Origin: Physcia stellaris
Taxonomy: Eukaryota; Ascomycota; Lecanoromycetes; Caliciales; Physciaceae
NCBI GenBank assembly: GCA_018902385.1
Contig: JABSSW010000050.1
Location: 186,001-250,000 of the forward strand
Length of the DNA: 64,000 nucleotides
Direction of reading: 5' to 3'
Positions 10,128 to 22,386 of this stretch are shown one piece after another. How positions within the stretch are numbered: position 1 is the stretch's first letter; the number at the start of each line of letters is the position of its first letter. The position numbers and the translations under genes were made by a program. A model generated the notes under the pieces. That model saw only the letters and a list, made by a program, of their open reading frames with translations. It searched no databases and had not been told where the DNA came from.

Positions 10128-12446
10128 GTTTGATATCGATTTTGCTAATTTGATGTGAGTATCTGTTTGATAGTCCTCACTGGATTAAGATGCCTGATGG
10201 TTCCCACTAGTTGAAGGGGGCCATTAACTCCGGAACGCGCCGGCGAAAGCATAAATTGAAACTCTATATAACGAAAAAGTGGATCGATGAGATCCGAGTA
10301 AGGAATTCTGATCGTGTGTTCAGCAATAAGAATGACTATATATAACAATCAGTTCATGGAAACCTCGACGACAGAATATGACTAGAAGACTGGAATGTGT
10401 CAAGTAACATTTTTCGCTAAGTCGAAGAGCAATAGTGAGGGACTCCGCAGACAAGTGACAATACGGACTTCGACGGAGACTAGTGTGAACTCTGATAAAT
10501 TCTGCCCTTCATTGACATGGGGAAACTTTTTCGACTTAGCTGGATGACGACTTCAGTCAAGCTGCCTCCCTCACTCAGCAAGAGGAGCTGCAATACATGT
10601 CCTCGAACTACATAGGCACATGTCAGGCCTGCTGAAAATCATGAACGAAGGACGTTGACAGAAGTAACAAAGAAAAGGATTGAAAACTTAAAAAGTCGTG
10701 AACGTTCGCAGTCGCAGTAGCGTATGATGTTGGTTCATTGGCATACTAAGATCGTTACCATAGCAAATGCCTCACTGTCATCTCTTGGTTCCGACACTGT
10801 CTCTAGACAAGCTTGCTACTACTATGTGATAGCAGCGGTAGCTGGAATAGGCGCTGCCTCTTGTTAGTCGACTGGCGCTTGAGGTGTCGATGACTCCCAA
10901 TAAGCCCATTTTCGGTCTCCGATCATCCTGATGAAAAGCTGGGATCTTCCAGCCGGGCGGAAATGGCCGTGAAGAAAGGCCGTGGCCCAAAGGTGATGTT
11001 TCAACACAAGCAAAGTCAACTTGTGATTCGAAGATGGGACTGCTTCGTTGGCATTGCTGGTGGCAAAGCTAGGTCACTCGATGCAACAATAGGCTTCACT
11101 CTCCTTTCATCCTCCGTTGCCGAGTGCCGTGATGATTTGTTTATGACACTGACGATCGCTAACTCTCACCATGGGGAATATGTGTGGTGGAGAGTGGAGA
11201 GTGGAGACGTGGATCGGGTGAGGTGAGGATTAGGCTTTTCCAAAGTCGTGAAACATGCATGCTAATGCGCAACTTGCATTGCGTCCAATACGTGCGCGTG
11301 TCGTTGTCATAACCTGGAAGATGGAGATGGAGACGTCTTCAATCTCAGCTGTCGTCTTCCAAGTCAGTTCGATCAGTCGAAATTACTGCATTAGTGCCCA
11401 CGGTAGTACTGTAGACACTAAAGAGTCAGCTCATCCCTGCGCCGCGAATCTAACCTCGATTTAACTGGCGAGATGCAAGCTAAGCTAAGCGCCAGCCACC
11501 AGAATTATCGGCCACTTGATTGACTTGGGGAAGAATCTCGGACCAGTCCTCCTCATGCTGGCATACCCGATCTCAGGAAGACCTTCTCCGAGGTTGGATG
11601 GCAACCGTCTGCGAGGAACCAGGAAAGTCAGCGAGATGCAGGTCAATTCTGCAGCATGCGATGATGCGATCGTGCAAAGCTGCAAGGCAAAGCACGCGTT
11701 GGTGCATGAGGAAATTAAAGATGGGGGTTGATCGTCAAGACAGGTTGGGGGCTTGCAACTTAATCTCCTCCACATTTAGCCCGGTGACTGTTCCGGCCAT
11801 GGGCTCTTGCTGCATTCCCCAAAGGAGCGTAGTTCTACCTGCCATCGCCACCCCACGGCTTCCGGCTACACTATCATTTTATCCTCAAGCTACGGAAACA
11901 GCATGGATCGATGATTCGTTGCTATCTCGTTAAGGAGTAGCCTTCATGGCTTCGTGCAGATTGATCGCGAGCTGCTCGACCTGGGCCAATGCTTTACCCT
12001 GGTCCACGAGAATTCAACACCATTTCCCCGGCTTCCCGAGCACCTGGTCGTCAGTCCTAAGTCTTTACTCTCCTAGCCTCTGATGTGTTCGTTAATCTGG
12101 GTTTGGCTCTACACAAGGAGAGAAATGATCTGCTGTCTTCTATCTGTTGCCTTTCGAGGCTTTTGTTTCATACCTCCTCGCTCAGTCTATCTTCAGATGA
12201 AGAATTATATACCTTTATAGATCTCATTCTTTGCAGTGCCTGCCCTCTTACAGATTCTCTATAAGAGATTCTTCTGGCTTGGCTATCCAAGCCAATTACC
12301 TGTTGATCTCCACATGCTGCATGGGGAGGGACCTGTGCATTACGGACACAACAGACGATGAGATAGCCTCGCATGCAGCAAATGCGACTCATTGCATGGC
12401 AGCCTAGTATCCTTTCTTGCCCATACGTATTGCTACCGACTTGAAG
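10128..12446. other. 2.3 kb without a recognisable gene
   Basis: Open frames here (for example 10963-11226 plus and 11485-11775 minus) are short, overlap each other and show no domain, signal peptide or splice pattern. I see no terminal repeats or transposase text. The last few hundred bases are presumably the promoter and leader of the DUF4203 gene. Confidence 0.4.
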
Positions 12447-15400
12447 ATGCGGCCTCCTCTGGCATTGCTGAGCTTCAACCTCATCATTGCAACGTGTCTG
12501 GGGTTTGCGAATGCCCACAACGCAAGGATAATACTACCGCGTGCGGGCGAAGATGCTTCTTCAACGACACAACCATCAACCACATCATTCAACTTGGAGG
12601 GCTCGTCATCTGCAGTACCATCCTCTCACAGGTTCTCGCCTACGACGTCTTCACCAGGCTCTTCGGCTTCCGCGAAAGTGCAATCAACAGAGGCCTCTCG
12701 GATGGAAACTCAAGAGGCTGCAGGCACGACCACCGGTGCAGCATCGACCGATTCGGCATCATCCAGCTCAGCTTTTGGAACGGTAACCTCTAGCGTCGCT
12801 CAAGCAACTTATTCGGCCTCTTCTGGTACGTCAATCAGAGCCTTTTAGCTCCTGATTATCAAGCTGACAGCGAATCTGGCACAGATTTTGATCTACTACC
12901 CATCAAACCCGCAATTACCCCAGCTCTCTCCATAGCTGGCGCTATCCTAGTGCTGACCGGGGTCGTATACACTCTCATTGGCATAAGGACCAAATGGCTT
13001 CACATATTCCTATCCTCCACCTATCTTGTCAGCCTGGCGGTGACTGTCCTAATAATATACGTCATGCATCCACCGGTCACAAACGCTATACAGGGCGCAT
13101 ACTTTGTTGCTGCCTTTGTGACAGGTGTCGTGTTCGGCATTGGATCAGTGGTCTTCGCGGACCTTACTGAATGTTTGGGCTGCTTGCTTGGCGGTTTCTG
13201 CCTGGGGATGTGGTTCTTGGTGCTCAGGTCCGGAGGCCTCGTTGAGACCACGGTCGGGAGAGTTGTCTTGATAGCCTGTTTCACTCTGGCGACGTTTGCG
13301 CTATATTTCCACCCGTTCACTCGACCATACGGGCTCATAGGCTCGACCTCATTCGCCGGCGCAACGGTGGTTGTGATTGGAATTGATTGTTTTAGTCGGG
13401 CGGGACTCAAGGAATTTTGGATGTATATCTGGAGTAAGTACTCTAACCCTTCGCTATCCCTGCGATAAGTATCGCAAGCTCATAATTGATCATTTGACAG
13501 ACTTGAACGACGATCTCTTCCCGCCTCATTACTCTACCCCTTACCCAGTCACTCGTGGTATTCAGGTCGAGATTGCCGCTATCATCCTCTTCTTCTTGGT
13601 GGGGGTCATGTCACAATTGAAAGTATGGAAGATTGTCAAGAAACGAAGAGAACGAAAAGAAGCATTCCGGCGTGCCGGGGAACGAAAGCAGGCACAGGCA
13701 GAGTTGGAGCTAGGCAGAAGACTAGAAGAAGGTAATATACAAGAGAAAATCAGATGGGAAGCAGCCTATGGAGAGCACAGAGGTCAGAAGCATGTTGATT
13801 CGGGATTTGGAACAGACGCTACAAATAGCCCCCGGAAAGCCTCGATGGTCGGTCACGACGATTCTAATCTAGGAAAACCCGATTCAGAACATGCTGCAGG
13901 CAAGAGAACCTCGAAACATTTACCTCGGGCCCAGGGACCAACAAGGGTAACTGTGCGTGTGGCTTCCGGTGATAGTATAGATGAGTTACCATCCTCTACC
14001 ACTGAGAGCCTCGTGTCCAGACAACCACAGGAGCACGGAGGGCCGACAACCGGCTCAACTAGATATGCCCCCAACAGGAACTCATGTATTAGTACCTCTT
14101 CTTCAGGTCATCACAGACTCAGCATCCAATCAGGAGGAGTCTTTCAAACTCCATCTGGACCAGAGGTCATTCCTTTACCCTCTCAGTCAACAACACCGCG
14201 CATACCTGATGGCGACGACAGATCATCAGTAGCAACACTTGCAGCTTCGGATCGTATCCCTAGCCGGATGTCACAAGCCGCAGGCGGAAAAGGCTTAGGT
14301 AGAGAGTCCTCCCGATACTCAAAGCGACAGTCGTATCTGCCAGCTAATGCTAAAGATACAAGGACTAGCCCGGATGATGATGACAGAGCTTCTATAGCTG
14401 CTACTATTGATGAGCTTGGTGATGGCGCCAGTTCTAAAGGTGAGGTACCTGATTTTGGTACGGATACGAACCCTTCAGAAGAAGAGGTGAATGATCAACC
14501 CGAAAGACCTTTGAGTGATTACAACGTCGTGCCTCTGACAACTGGTAACCTCGAAGCCGGCAGCAACATGCTAAGTGAAGAGTCATCCGGCCAAATACAT
14601 TTTGTGAAGAAATTCATTGAATCAGACAGCCAGGGCACCGGTGTGGAGGCGAGGGGTGACACCGGAAGAGGTTATATAGACCACTCACTCAAGCCTACAT
14701 CGCCGCCACGACCACCAGTACCAGGAAGAAGCCCAAGTAGGGTATCTGCGCGTTCATCTCAAGCTATGGAAGAACGGACTAGTCTAGATGCAATTCACGA
14801 TCAGCAGCCCGAAGGAGCATCGAAGATTGTCACGGCTTACAGAACTAATGAATGGGCAAAGTATCTCGAGCGAGCCGAAGCGCCAAAGGTCGATGACTTG
14901 AGACAGCACACGCAAAGTGCTGATGGCGATATCAACTCAGCAGAAGCTGCGGTACCGGTGCACATTGAAGCACTCCAGCAAACACCGCTGACGGCAGAGC
15001 CAGCGCCTTTGCAAATAATAGGAAGATCAAGACCCCAACAATTACATCTTACTCGATCCACTTCAGCGCTAGATACACTTCCCAGCCAACAAAAATATTC
15101 CCGCCCAAACACGAACCTTCGTCGTTCATCTATGGGCAGAATTCTGGATCGACCTTCGTCCGAGACCCATCTTTCCCGCCGCAGCAAGCATAGGAGTAGC
15201 TCCACGCCCATGAACACAAGCCCCCTTGTCCAATCGCCAATTGAAGAAGACGTTGAGACGACCTTCCCCAAACGGATGTCCGCACACCCCACAAATTCGA
15301 TGATGGCACAACGTAGCGGCAAGATTCAGACTCGATCTTCTGCCAATCCTCTGGGTCGTGCAAGCTCTTACAACTCACTGACCAGCCCGCTACATTCTCA

Positions 15401-15740
15401 ATCGCTCCCAAAGCGTCATAGTTTGTCCAGGCTAGATTTGGCACCTCGCACATCCGCGACCCTCATATCCTCCACGGGAAATCCCCAAACTCGCCAGAGT
15501 GTGACAGCTAATTGGCGTAGCTCCTGGCAGCAAGACCCTCGAGCGTCGAATCAGGCCTTGAGCCAGGAACTCGACGGAAAGCGCGCGGAACTGTTAAAGC
15601 AGCAGCGAAGAGCCAGTGCTGCGGAAGCAGAAAGGACGCGGAGGGACGATGCCCTAAAAGGAGCTCGCATGAGCCGGGAAGATCTTATCGAGGCCCATCA
15701 GAGGGCTATGAGAAAATTGCAGGCAAGTGTGAAGCATTGA
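12447..15740 (+). CDS. Large DUF4203 (TMEM198-like) multi-pass membrane protein
   Basis: Three exons: 12447-12825, 12885-13433 and 13501-15740 (introns of 59 and 67 nt, GTACGT and GTAAGT donors), giving 1,055 residues. The N terminus from ATG 12447 is a signal peptide (PLALLSFNLIIATCLGFANA) followed by a Ser/Thr-rich extracellular stretch. Next comes a block of about seven hydrophobic helices, including ALSIAGAILVLTGVVYTLIG, AAFVTGVVFGIGSVVF, LGCLLGGFCLGMWFLVL and EIAAIILFFLVGV, which matches the DUF4203/TMEM198 layout. The remaining roughly 750 residues are a hydrophilic, Ser/Pro-rich, probably cytosolic tail ending in a charged coiled coil. The earlier in-frame TTG is not needed. Function in fungi unknown. 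Confidence 0.8.
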
Positions 15741-16290
15741 GCGGGCAGACCAGGAGATCAAGGTCTTATTTTTCCATTTGCATTATCCTTCCAGCAAGCA
15801 GCGAGCTTGAATTTCCTACTAACGGCCTAGATAACCCTCATTCAATACCCCAGCCATTGTCAGCATTAAGCGAGCATTTTAGTGAATAGATAGACCACAT
15901 ATGGCTACCTAAGCCGAGTAACACTTCGTCAAATAACAACTCTCCTTTACAACTGTTTACGGCTAGGACCAGGGGTATGAGAGCCAAGGTGACAAGCCTA
16001 AAACTGAACACCCTGACTTCTCCTCTCCGAATTCCCTTCTCTGACTTCACTTTTATGAAGAAGGTCTAAACTCATCGCTCTATGAAACTGACCATCATTT
16101 AGTTCAATGACTGCGTATCACGTCACTGTTGCTTGAGAGATTTAATACAGTCAGACATCTGAGGAACATATATCAATACTTTTCGACATCAGGTCTGATA
16201 CAAATTAATCTCCCTTCTTACTTACCATACGAAAATCGCACATGGTCTCTGTCACTGGCTTCAGAACAAAGACCTGCTGCTACCGAAACA
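15741..16290. other. Intergenic
   Basis: No gene recognised. The frame of the next gene is open upstream to 16129 but has no ATG before 16291, so this is taken as promoter and leader. Confidence 0.45.
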
Positions 16291-17181
16291 ATGACAACAA
16301 CGACCTTCTTCTCACTTCCCCGCGAGCTCCGCGACTGCGTCTACAAACACGTTATCTATACCCCTTGCAGGCCGCCTGCCACGCCGAGGCATGCAGGCCT
16401 ACGCTTGCACGAGAGTCGTAATCCTTCGGGCAAGGATTGGGATGACCACCATATATTATATCCGCTCGATGCACGCCCAGATGCCTACATCATGCCTTTG
16501 TTGCAGTGCAACCGGCAAATCCGGCGTGAAGTTCATGAGGCCCTTTCACGAGCAAAAGCCCATAGCGACGGTAGCTGCAAGCTGGATCTGATGTTTGGAA
16601 GGTGCACCTTGGTCCCCACATGGGTTGGATTACCATTCTGGCCAGACAGTATTCGCCATCTCGAGATAGGTATTAGGATCTTCGATCGTTACATTACCCC
16701 GAATCTGTTTGCTCGAGTCTTCAATCTGTTGATGCACCATGGACCTCAATTTGGCTATTCCAACTTGCAGCAGGGAGCCGGCCTCCATCTCGAGACCTTA
16801 ACGATCAAGATTGCATTTGATGAGGGAGTGCAACCAGAGTGCAAACTTGGACGTGCTCGGATGGAGGAAAACTACTACACAGTCATCAGTCACTACTTCC
16901 GCGAACTTTTCGGAGCAGACTTGCTCTTTGGCGTCATTGACCAGATTTCAATCCGTCTAGACAATTCCGACCATGATTACGAAGCACAGATGGCGAAAAA
17001 GAAAGACCCCGATTATATACCCGGGGATCCGGCCGAATTTGAGAGGTTGTTTGGTTTACGCTGGGGAGTCGATCCCTCCTTGAAGCTCTCTGACTGGCTG
17101 AACAAAGGACGATGGGTTGAGAGTCGAGCTCTCTTTGAAGACGACTGGTTGAAAGGAACGATGAGTGAAGACGAGTGGTGA
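16291..17181 (+). CDS. F-box-like/2EXR-type fungal protein
   Basis: A 296-residue single-exon protein starting at the first in-frame ATG (16291). It opens with TTTTFFSLPRELRDCVYKHV, the F-box-like helix pair, then has MPLLQCNRQIRREVHEAL and IRHLEIGIRIFDRYI, the usual continuation in this fungal family. The C terminus is acidic and Trp-rich. It resembles the 7.4 and 9.3 kb proteins only in domain type; the Cys insert and the EAMP-x-YYR block are absent, so it is not a close paralogue. Function unknown. Confidence 0.72.
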   Translation: MTTTTFFSLPRELRDCVYKHVIYTPCRPPATPRHAGLRLHESRNPSGKDWDDHHILYPLDARPDAYIMPLLQCNRQIRREVHEALSRAKAHSDGSCKLDLMFGRCTLVPTWVGLPFWPDSIRHLEIGIRIFDRYITPNLFARVFNLLMHHGPQFGYSNLQQGAGLHLETLTIKIAFDEGVQPECKLGRARMEENYYTVISHYFRELFGADLLFGVIDQISIRLDNSDHDYEAQMAKKKDPDYIPGDPAEFERLFGLRWGVDPSLKLSDWLNKGRWVESRALFEDDWLKGTMSEDEW

Positions 17182-18975
17182 TCTGGATGTCTACGACCCT
17201 GGTGTGAGAAGCCCCTTTGCCTTGTTAGCACCTCCGAGAGGTCGTTAGTAGCCTGGTACTGTCTTGCTGTCAGCTGATAGAGGTCGGCTAAGCCATGGCA
17301 TACTTAGGGTGAAGTCTTTGAGAGTCTGGAGGTTACGCTGGATCAAGTGTTGGAGGACTTATGGATGGCATGCAAACAAAATGTCAGACAGCTCTCTTGA
17401 ATCAACATGAAGGCTTAACATAGTTTGAAAATTTCTTCTCATCTTCTCATGTTCTCATGTTCTCATCTTCCCATCTTTGTTTTATGCCATTTTTCAACTT
17501 TTAATCTTCCCGTCTTCCGTCTTCCCATCGTTTCATCGTTTCATCTTCTCATTCTTCCATTCTTCCATTCTTCCAATTTCTTATCATCTGTCCTTCCGTC
17601 CTTCCAACTTCCTATACTCTCGTATTGTCATCTCCCTATCTCTTCATCTTCTTACCCCCCATCCCCCATCTCCCATCCCCTCCTCATCCCCAATAACCTC
17701 CCCAGAAAGAAAAAAAAAGAGAAAAACCTCCATCAATCCACCCAAAGTCTCCAAAAGCCACCTCCACCAACCTTCCCGCCACCATTCCCCATCCAACAAA
17801 CCAGAGAACCCAAGCTCAAACATCGAACACCGTTCATCTCTTCCCCACCCAAACATCCAGCCCACTCTTCCCGCATCCAACAAACCCCAAACTCAAACAC
17901 CACCCATCCATCTCTCTCCCAACTCCCACCCAAACATCATCTAAAATATCTAGACCCCCCACCGACCTCGCAATAACCAAATAAACATCGGGAAACCCAA
18001 GTCAGGATCCCATGCATATATTCCTACCGAAGCGCTTCATCAATGCACCAGGCTACTCGGCTCTTTGTGGGGTTGAAGATGGATGGATGGATGGGGTGGG
18101 TGCTGTTGGCATGGTGGTGTGGGTGGTTTGATATCTTATTCTATGCTTCATACACTAATTTTAGGAGTACGACCCAAAGCCAAAGTTTCACCACCCCCGA
18201 ACTCTTCAACCAACCCTCACCGCTGTGGATACTTGACAATCTATCCTCTACCCCCTCTCCACGCATCCGAAAAGCAGAAGCCATTAAAACAAGAAAAAAG
18301 ACAAAGAACAAAACCACCGAACAGCATCCCCCTACTCGTACCATCCAAAAAGATCGAAGAAAGCATACATCCCACATCTCCCATCCCATCCCATCCTCCT
18401 CTCCCCTCGTCTCCCCAAATTCAACACCCATCAATCCCCATTGGTAGTCATCGGAAGAAACAAAGATCAGCAGATCGATAAACCAACCGAAAGAAGATAG
18501 GTGTGAAAAGGGGAAAGGAGAGGGAGCTTGAAGCGTTCTTCGAGGTAGTGAACGGACTGAGAAACTTCGCTGCTCGTAGGTAAGGAAGCAGATTTAGATA
18601 GGTAATGCTGAGTTTACGATAGGCGAGATGTTTTACCTCTCTAGAAAAAGGTGTGGGTTGAGATACGAGATTTTGTGTCTCACCTGAGATTTTCGGGCAT
18701 TCCTCTTTTGATGGGAGTCAGGACAAGAGAATGATCCAAAGTACGTCATCCTCGAGACAAGACAATTGCTTCCATTTAAAGTCCCCCTATCCAATCCATC
18801 GCCCCCCCCCAAAAAAAGCGCACGACCAAACTTCCCTGCAGCGTAACCGGCTTCCGATCCACAACGAACGTATCCCATCAACTGGACCTCAACCTCCCCC
18901 AATCTCCTCCAAAAAACCCCGCGAGTTCTCCAGCCTCGAAAAGTCCCCAGCTCCACCATTCCCGCACGTCCATAC
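17182..18975. other. Gene-free low-complexity region
   Basis: Nearly 1.8 kb with no believable gene. From about 17420 to 18470 the plus strand is C/T/A-rich and extremely poor in G. It begins with degenerate TCTTCTCAT/TTCTTCCAT-type repeats and passes into CCCATCTCCCATCCCC-like text and A-runs. Long open frames on both strands here are compositional artefacts (Pro/Ser/His-rich on plus, Gly/Trp-rich on minus). A GGATGGATGGATGG microsatellite sits near 18080. Confidence 0.75.
17420..17600. repeat. Degenerate pyrimidine minisatellite (TCTTCTCAT / TTCTTCCAT type)
   Basis: Runs of imperfect short units such as ttctcat, ttctcatg, tttcatcg and ttcttccat are repeated back to back, all C/T on the plus strand with regularly spaced A. 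Unit boundaries drift, so copy number is not stated. Confidence 0.7.
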
Positions 18976-19404
18976 TCATCCCGTAGTCAACGGCCCCCCG
19001 CAGAGGAAGTCGAACGAGAAAGTCCTCTTCCTACCTCTAGGGCACGTGCGCGTATTATTCGGGCTCAGCGCGATGCAAAGTTGGGGCGGGCTCGCCCCAG
19101 CCTTGACCGGCACAATGATGGGTAGGTTGAAATCGGGTTCGGCTTCCACGTTGGTGAAGTTGGGATTCGTGCCTACGGTGAAAGGGTGCCCGAATAGACC
19201 CTGGTCCTTGGGCGCTTTTGAGGCGATGATGGTCGCGCTGGTGCAAGGGTCTGAGAGGGATGGCCAGGCGGCGTATTTGGTGACTCCTCTGGGGAGGGAT
19301 TCGCTGCCGAGGATGATGGAGGGATCGGTTGCTGGGGGTGCTGCGTGGATGGGGCCGGTGATGGCGAGGAGAGGAGCTATGAGGGTGAGGAGGTTTGACT
19401 TCAT
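18976..19404 (-). CDS. Small secreted cysteine-containing protein (candidate effector)
   Basis: A 142-residue protein from ATG 19404. The N terminus is a classical signal peptide: MKSN, a hydrophobic core LLTLIAPLLAITG, then a PIHAAP cleavage region. The mature part has four cysteines (in DPC, QLC, RTC and FLC), enough for two disulfides, plus potential N-glycosylation sites at NFT and NNT. It has no membrane segment after the signal and no domain I recognise. It lies alone, next to the low-complexity tract, in a gene-poor stretch. The longer frame starting at 19455 only adds a hydrophilic leader in front of the signal peptide and is less likely. Confidence 0.65.
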   Translation of the reverse strand: MKSNLLTLIAPLLAITGPIHAAPPATDPSIILGSESLPRGVTKYAAWPSLSDPCTSATIIASKAPKDQGLFGHPFTVGTNPNFTNVEAEPDFNLPIIVPVKAGASPPQLCIALSPNNTRTCPRGRKRTFSFDFLCGGPLTTG

Positions 19405-21749
19405 TGTTTTTCTTCTGGGGGAATGTATGAGTTTGTAAGATGTTTGATGAATCAAGGCTTGATGGGTGAGAACTGAGATATGGATTTCATCTCCCTTTTA
19501 TATCCAGAGTTGAAACCTAGTCAGCATTTGACATGCTGACCAATTTCGCAGGATTTGATTGAAGGTCGCAATGAACTGTGAAAAGTCAGTAGTATTTCCC
19601 CAAAGGAGATAATGCTAGGTTAGTGATGCAACATTAATCGGTGACGGGTGAGGTATTGCGTAACAATAAGCCGATCATGGGTTGTTCTCCAATTTTACAA
19701 AGCGAAAGCACACTCTCCTAGGAAAGCCTGCCAATGAGACTCTTTCATCCTTACCCTGTGGGGTCGGTCTACTGCGAGGCGGTCAAGGTCCAGCGTATTC
19801 TGCTGAGATTCGATAATGAATCTGTAAGCCTACGCGAGCTCAAGGATGACCAAAGAACCTATCGATTATGGCCAATAGTGCTTGAGAGCGGTGCTTTCTT
19901 GACCTCTGTCCCTTCAATCTCGAGGACTAGTAGCCTCAACGTTCGTAGCATATTGAGAAGTTGATTATCCCCAGCTCCTTAGCATTCGCTTACTGAGCTG
20001 AACAATTGGCCTTTGATATGCGGTCTAGGTAGCATGCGGTTGTGATAAGCATGTTGAGCCCCATCATGAGCCCGGAAGCCCACGCGCTCTTCGGAGCAGG
20101 CCATGATTGCTAGCAATCTCGGTCCGATGAACATTGCTGGTACGCCGAAAATGGTTGCACCATGTGCTATGCAGCTTGGAGTTCCCACGGACGCCCATCA
20201 ACGGTCGTCTCTTGCAGTCGCATTTTCCCAGATTTGACTAACGGGCGAAGCTTGTTTCCTGTGCATTGGTCGTCACATTTCCCTAGCTCGACGTGAATAT
20301 GGACTGCTAGTGGCTCACAAGCGGTTTCGTCAGCAGCAGGGAACTTACATAAACGGCGACGGATGATGACCTAGTCTTATGTAAGCGTTTAGAAAGCGCT
20401 CCTAGTATCGTAATCACCTTTGGAGCCAAGTTACTGGAGGCCAAAGCGAGCCTCTTCTTCTACTGTCCTACTAAATCCACCAATTTGCGAAAGCCTCCAA
20501 ACACGCCGTCGCTCTCTCTTTACACTCTCTTACTTTCGGCCTGGATCACAACCCATTTAAAAATTTCCGCTAGGTCGAGCCTAGCTTCAGTGTAACATTG
20601 GCATGCTTCTTCCAACTAGTCGAGCGGAAACCTCATTGAAAGCTGGGATCGCGCAACAAGCGTGTGACGAAATATCCAGTGCTAGCATCACTGGCCCGCA
20701 AAAAGAAGACGAGGAGTGGAAGACGTTGAGTAAAACGCTCCTTACCAATCGACGGCAAGTAACTGAGCGGCAAAACCTGCTTCAACCATCAACGTCCGCC
20801 CTTTTCCGATCACATAATAACGCTATAACAGGACACCGAGGCTAGCGGCAAGTGTTGCCGATAAACAAGCGTTTCGTGAGAGCAAAATCTGCCTTCTCCC
20901 ATTATAATGTGTCCTCTTCCCTTGCGTGGTTGCTAGCAGAAAGTCTGATGCCACCTTTGGTTTTGGAAATACAGGTATCCCCCTCCCTCATCATCGAGTC
21001 GGATAAAAGAAAATTGACACAGAAAAAAAGGAGCTGAGCAGGAAAAACAGAAACTGTATGTATTGCTACAAACAAAAGAGTTCAACGATTGATTAGAAAC
21101 CAACTAAATCTTATGAGTTTTCAAGACATCGATAAGGATAATGCAAAAACGGGATAGCTGGGTGGCAGATTTGTTCGATAAAAAGTAATTTTTATGCTTG
21201 TTGAAATTGTATGTTCTTTTTGATTCATTATCAATCCATGGGATAAGTGATGTCTCAAGCATTTCATACTGGAAATACACAAACAATCGACGAGTTTTTG
21301 ACAAAGAAAGCTTAACAACAAGAGATGGAATATAACTGTACAAGGGATTTCTCGATCCAGAAAGATCTTCGAGTTTAGGAGTCCTCCCATCTTGCAATCA
21401 AAATGCTGCATTTCAAAGACGAGCAGCCACAGCCCCCGAAGAATGAATATTTCCCCGGCAATCAGTGTTTGTAGAAGCGGGGTCGAAAACTCATAAGCAA
21501 ATTAGACAGGAAGTGTCAAAGTCACTGAGGGCGCCAAGTAACGGGCGCTGATGTAGCTGTCGAAACGGTGCGAGTACGCCACCAACCATAGGCTTTCCAG
21601 AATATGCCAGGAACGCAGGTGCATCTTCCGACTCCTCTAAGGTATATGAACCGTGCCGTCACCAACAAGTCTTCTGTATGCCTCCTCATGACCCAGGTCT
21701 ACTGAGATGACGCCGGAAGAACAGCTGAGAGATCGGGTGGACTGCATAG
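19405..21749. other. 2.3 kb without a recognisable gene
   Basis: Several short frames (such as 19734-19964 plus and 21104-21397 minus) show no domains. The right half is visibly more AT-rich than the flanking gene regions. No repeats with clear ends were seen. Confidence 0.4.
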
Positions 21750-22386
21750 CTAGTGAGGTGCATAATAGTATTGCTGATTCGCCTGGTAATTATCTGCTCC
21801 GAAAGGTTGGAAGAGCACACGAGCGTAACCACCGTAAGTCGCCTGTGTTACCGGCAATTCCACATAACAACGCGAAGGGCTGTTCCAATGACCTGTGATA
21901 GGGGGAAGCATTCCTTCCTCACGCAGCGCAGCCGCAAGATCAGGCAGGGAAGTATGAGCTCCTTTCTTGATAAGCCAGTCAATGTAGTCTGACGGCACAT
22001 CTCGCAATCGTTTGCCATGGTGTTTGCCGAAGTCGAGCATATAGGCCGATCCGTCGTAATTGAGCATGGTACCATTGCGTCTTGCGATATCGCTGTGGGA
22101 GCGCTTTCTCAGGATTGAGATATCGAGATTGGTGTCATCGAAGTCAGTAATTGGGCCATTTCGCTTTGGGGTTGAGGGAGGAGTGAAGGGGTCTGGAGTG
22201 CTCTGGAGGTAATTCTCTGCTCGCAGGGCTGCTTCAAGGGCTGGTTTGCCGTCGTAGACTCTTTGACGGACGAGCCATAGGACGTAGTCTCGGGGTACTT
22301 GTCGGAGGGTTAGACCTTCGTGTCTGCCAAAGGTCAATTGATATGATGTACAAGTTTGCCCGTGAATTTTTTCAAAAAAATTCCAT
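21750..22386 (-). CDS. Double DUF3820 protein with a damaged start
   Basis: Two consecutive DUF3820 units, a short domain whose function is unknown. The first has LTFGRHEGLTLRQVPRDYVL and WLVRQ; the second has LDFGKHHGKRLRDVPSDYID and WLIKK. Both follow the FG[KR]H-x-G-x-x-L-R-x-VP-x-DY pattern, and each is followed by PALEAALR or DLAAALREEG. The frame is open but has no ATG. The only nearby ATG (22386) is one base out of frame because of a seven-T run (22374-22380). With six Ts it would read straight into the first domain. Either the run is a sequencing error or the gene has lost its start. The C-terminal 50 residues are Tyr/Gln-rich and unconserved in appearance. Confidence 0.65.

Noticed and set aside
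10963-11226. Open frame in the 2.3 kb gap
   Set aside because: Short, no features, overlapped by frames on the other strand.
17420-17600. Regular short repeats considered as a CRISPR-like array
   Set aside because: Units are degenerate, with no unique spacers, and the genome is eukaryotic.
17425-18481. Long Pro/Ser/His-rich frames on plus and Gly/Trp-rich frames on minus
   Set aside because: Produced by the G-poor low-complexity tract; stops are simply rare in such text.
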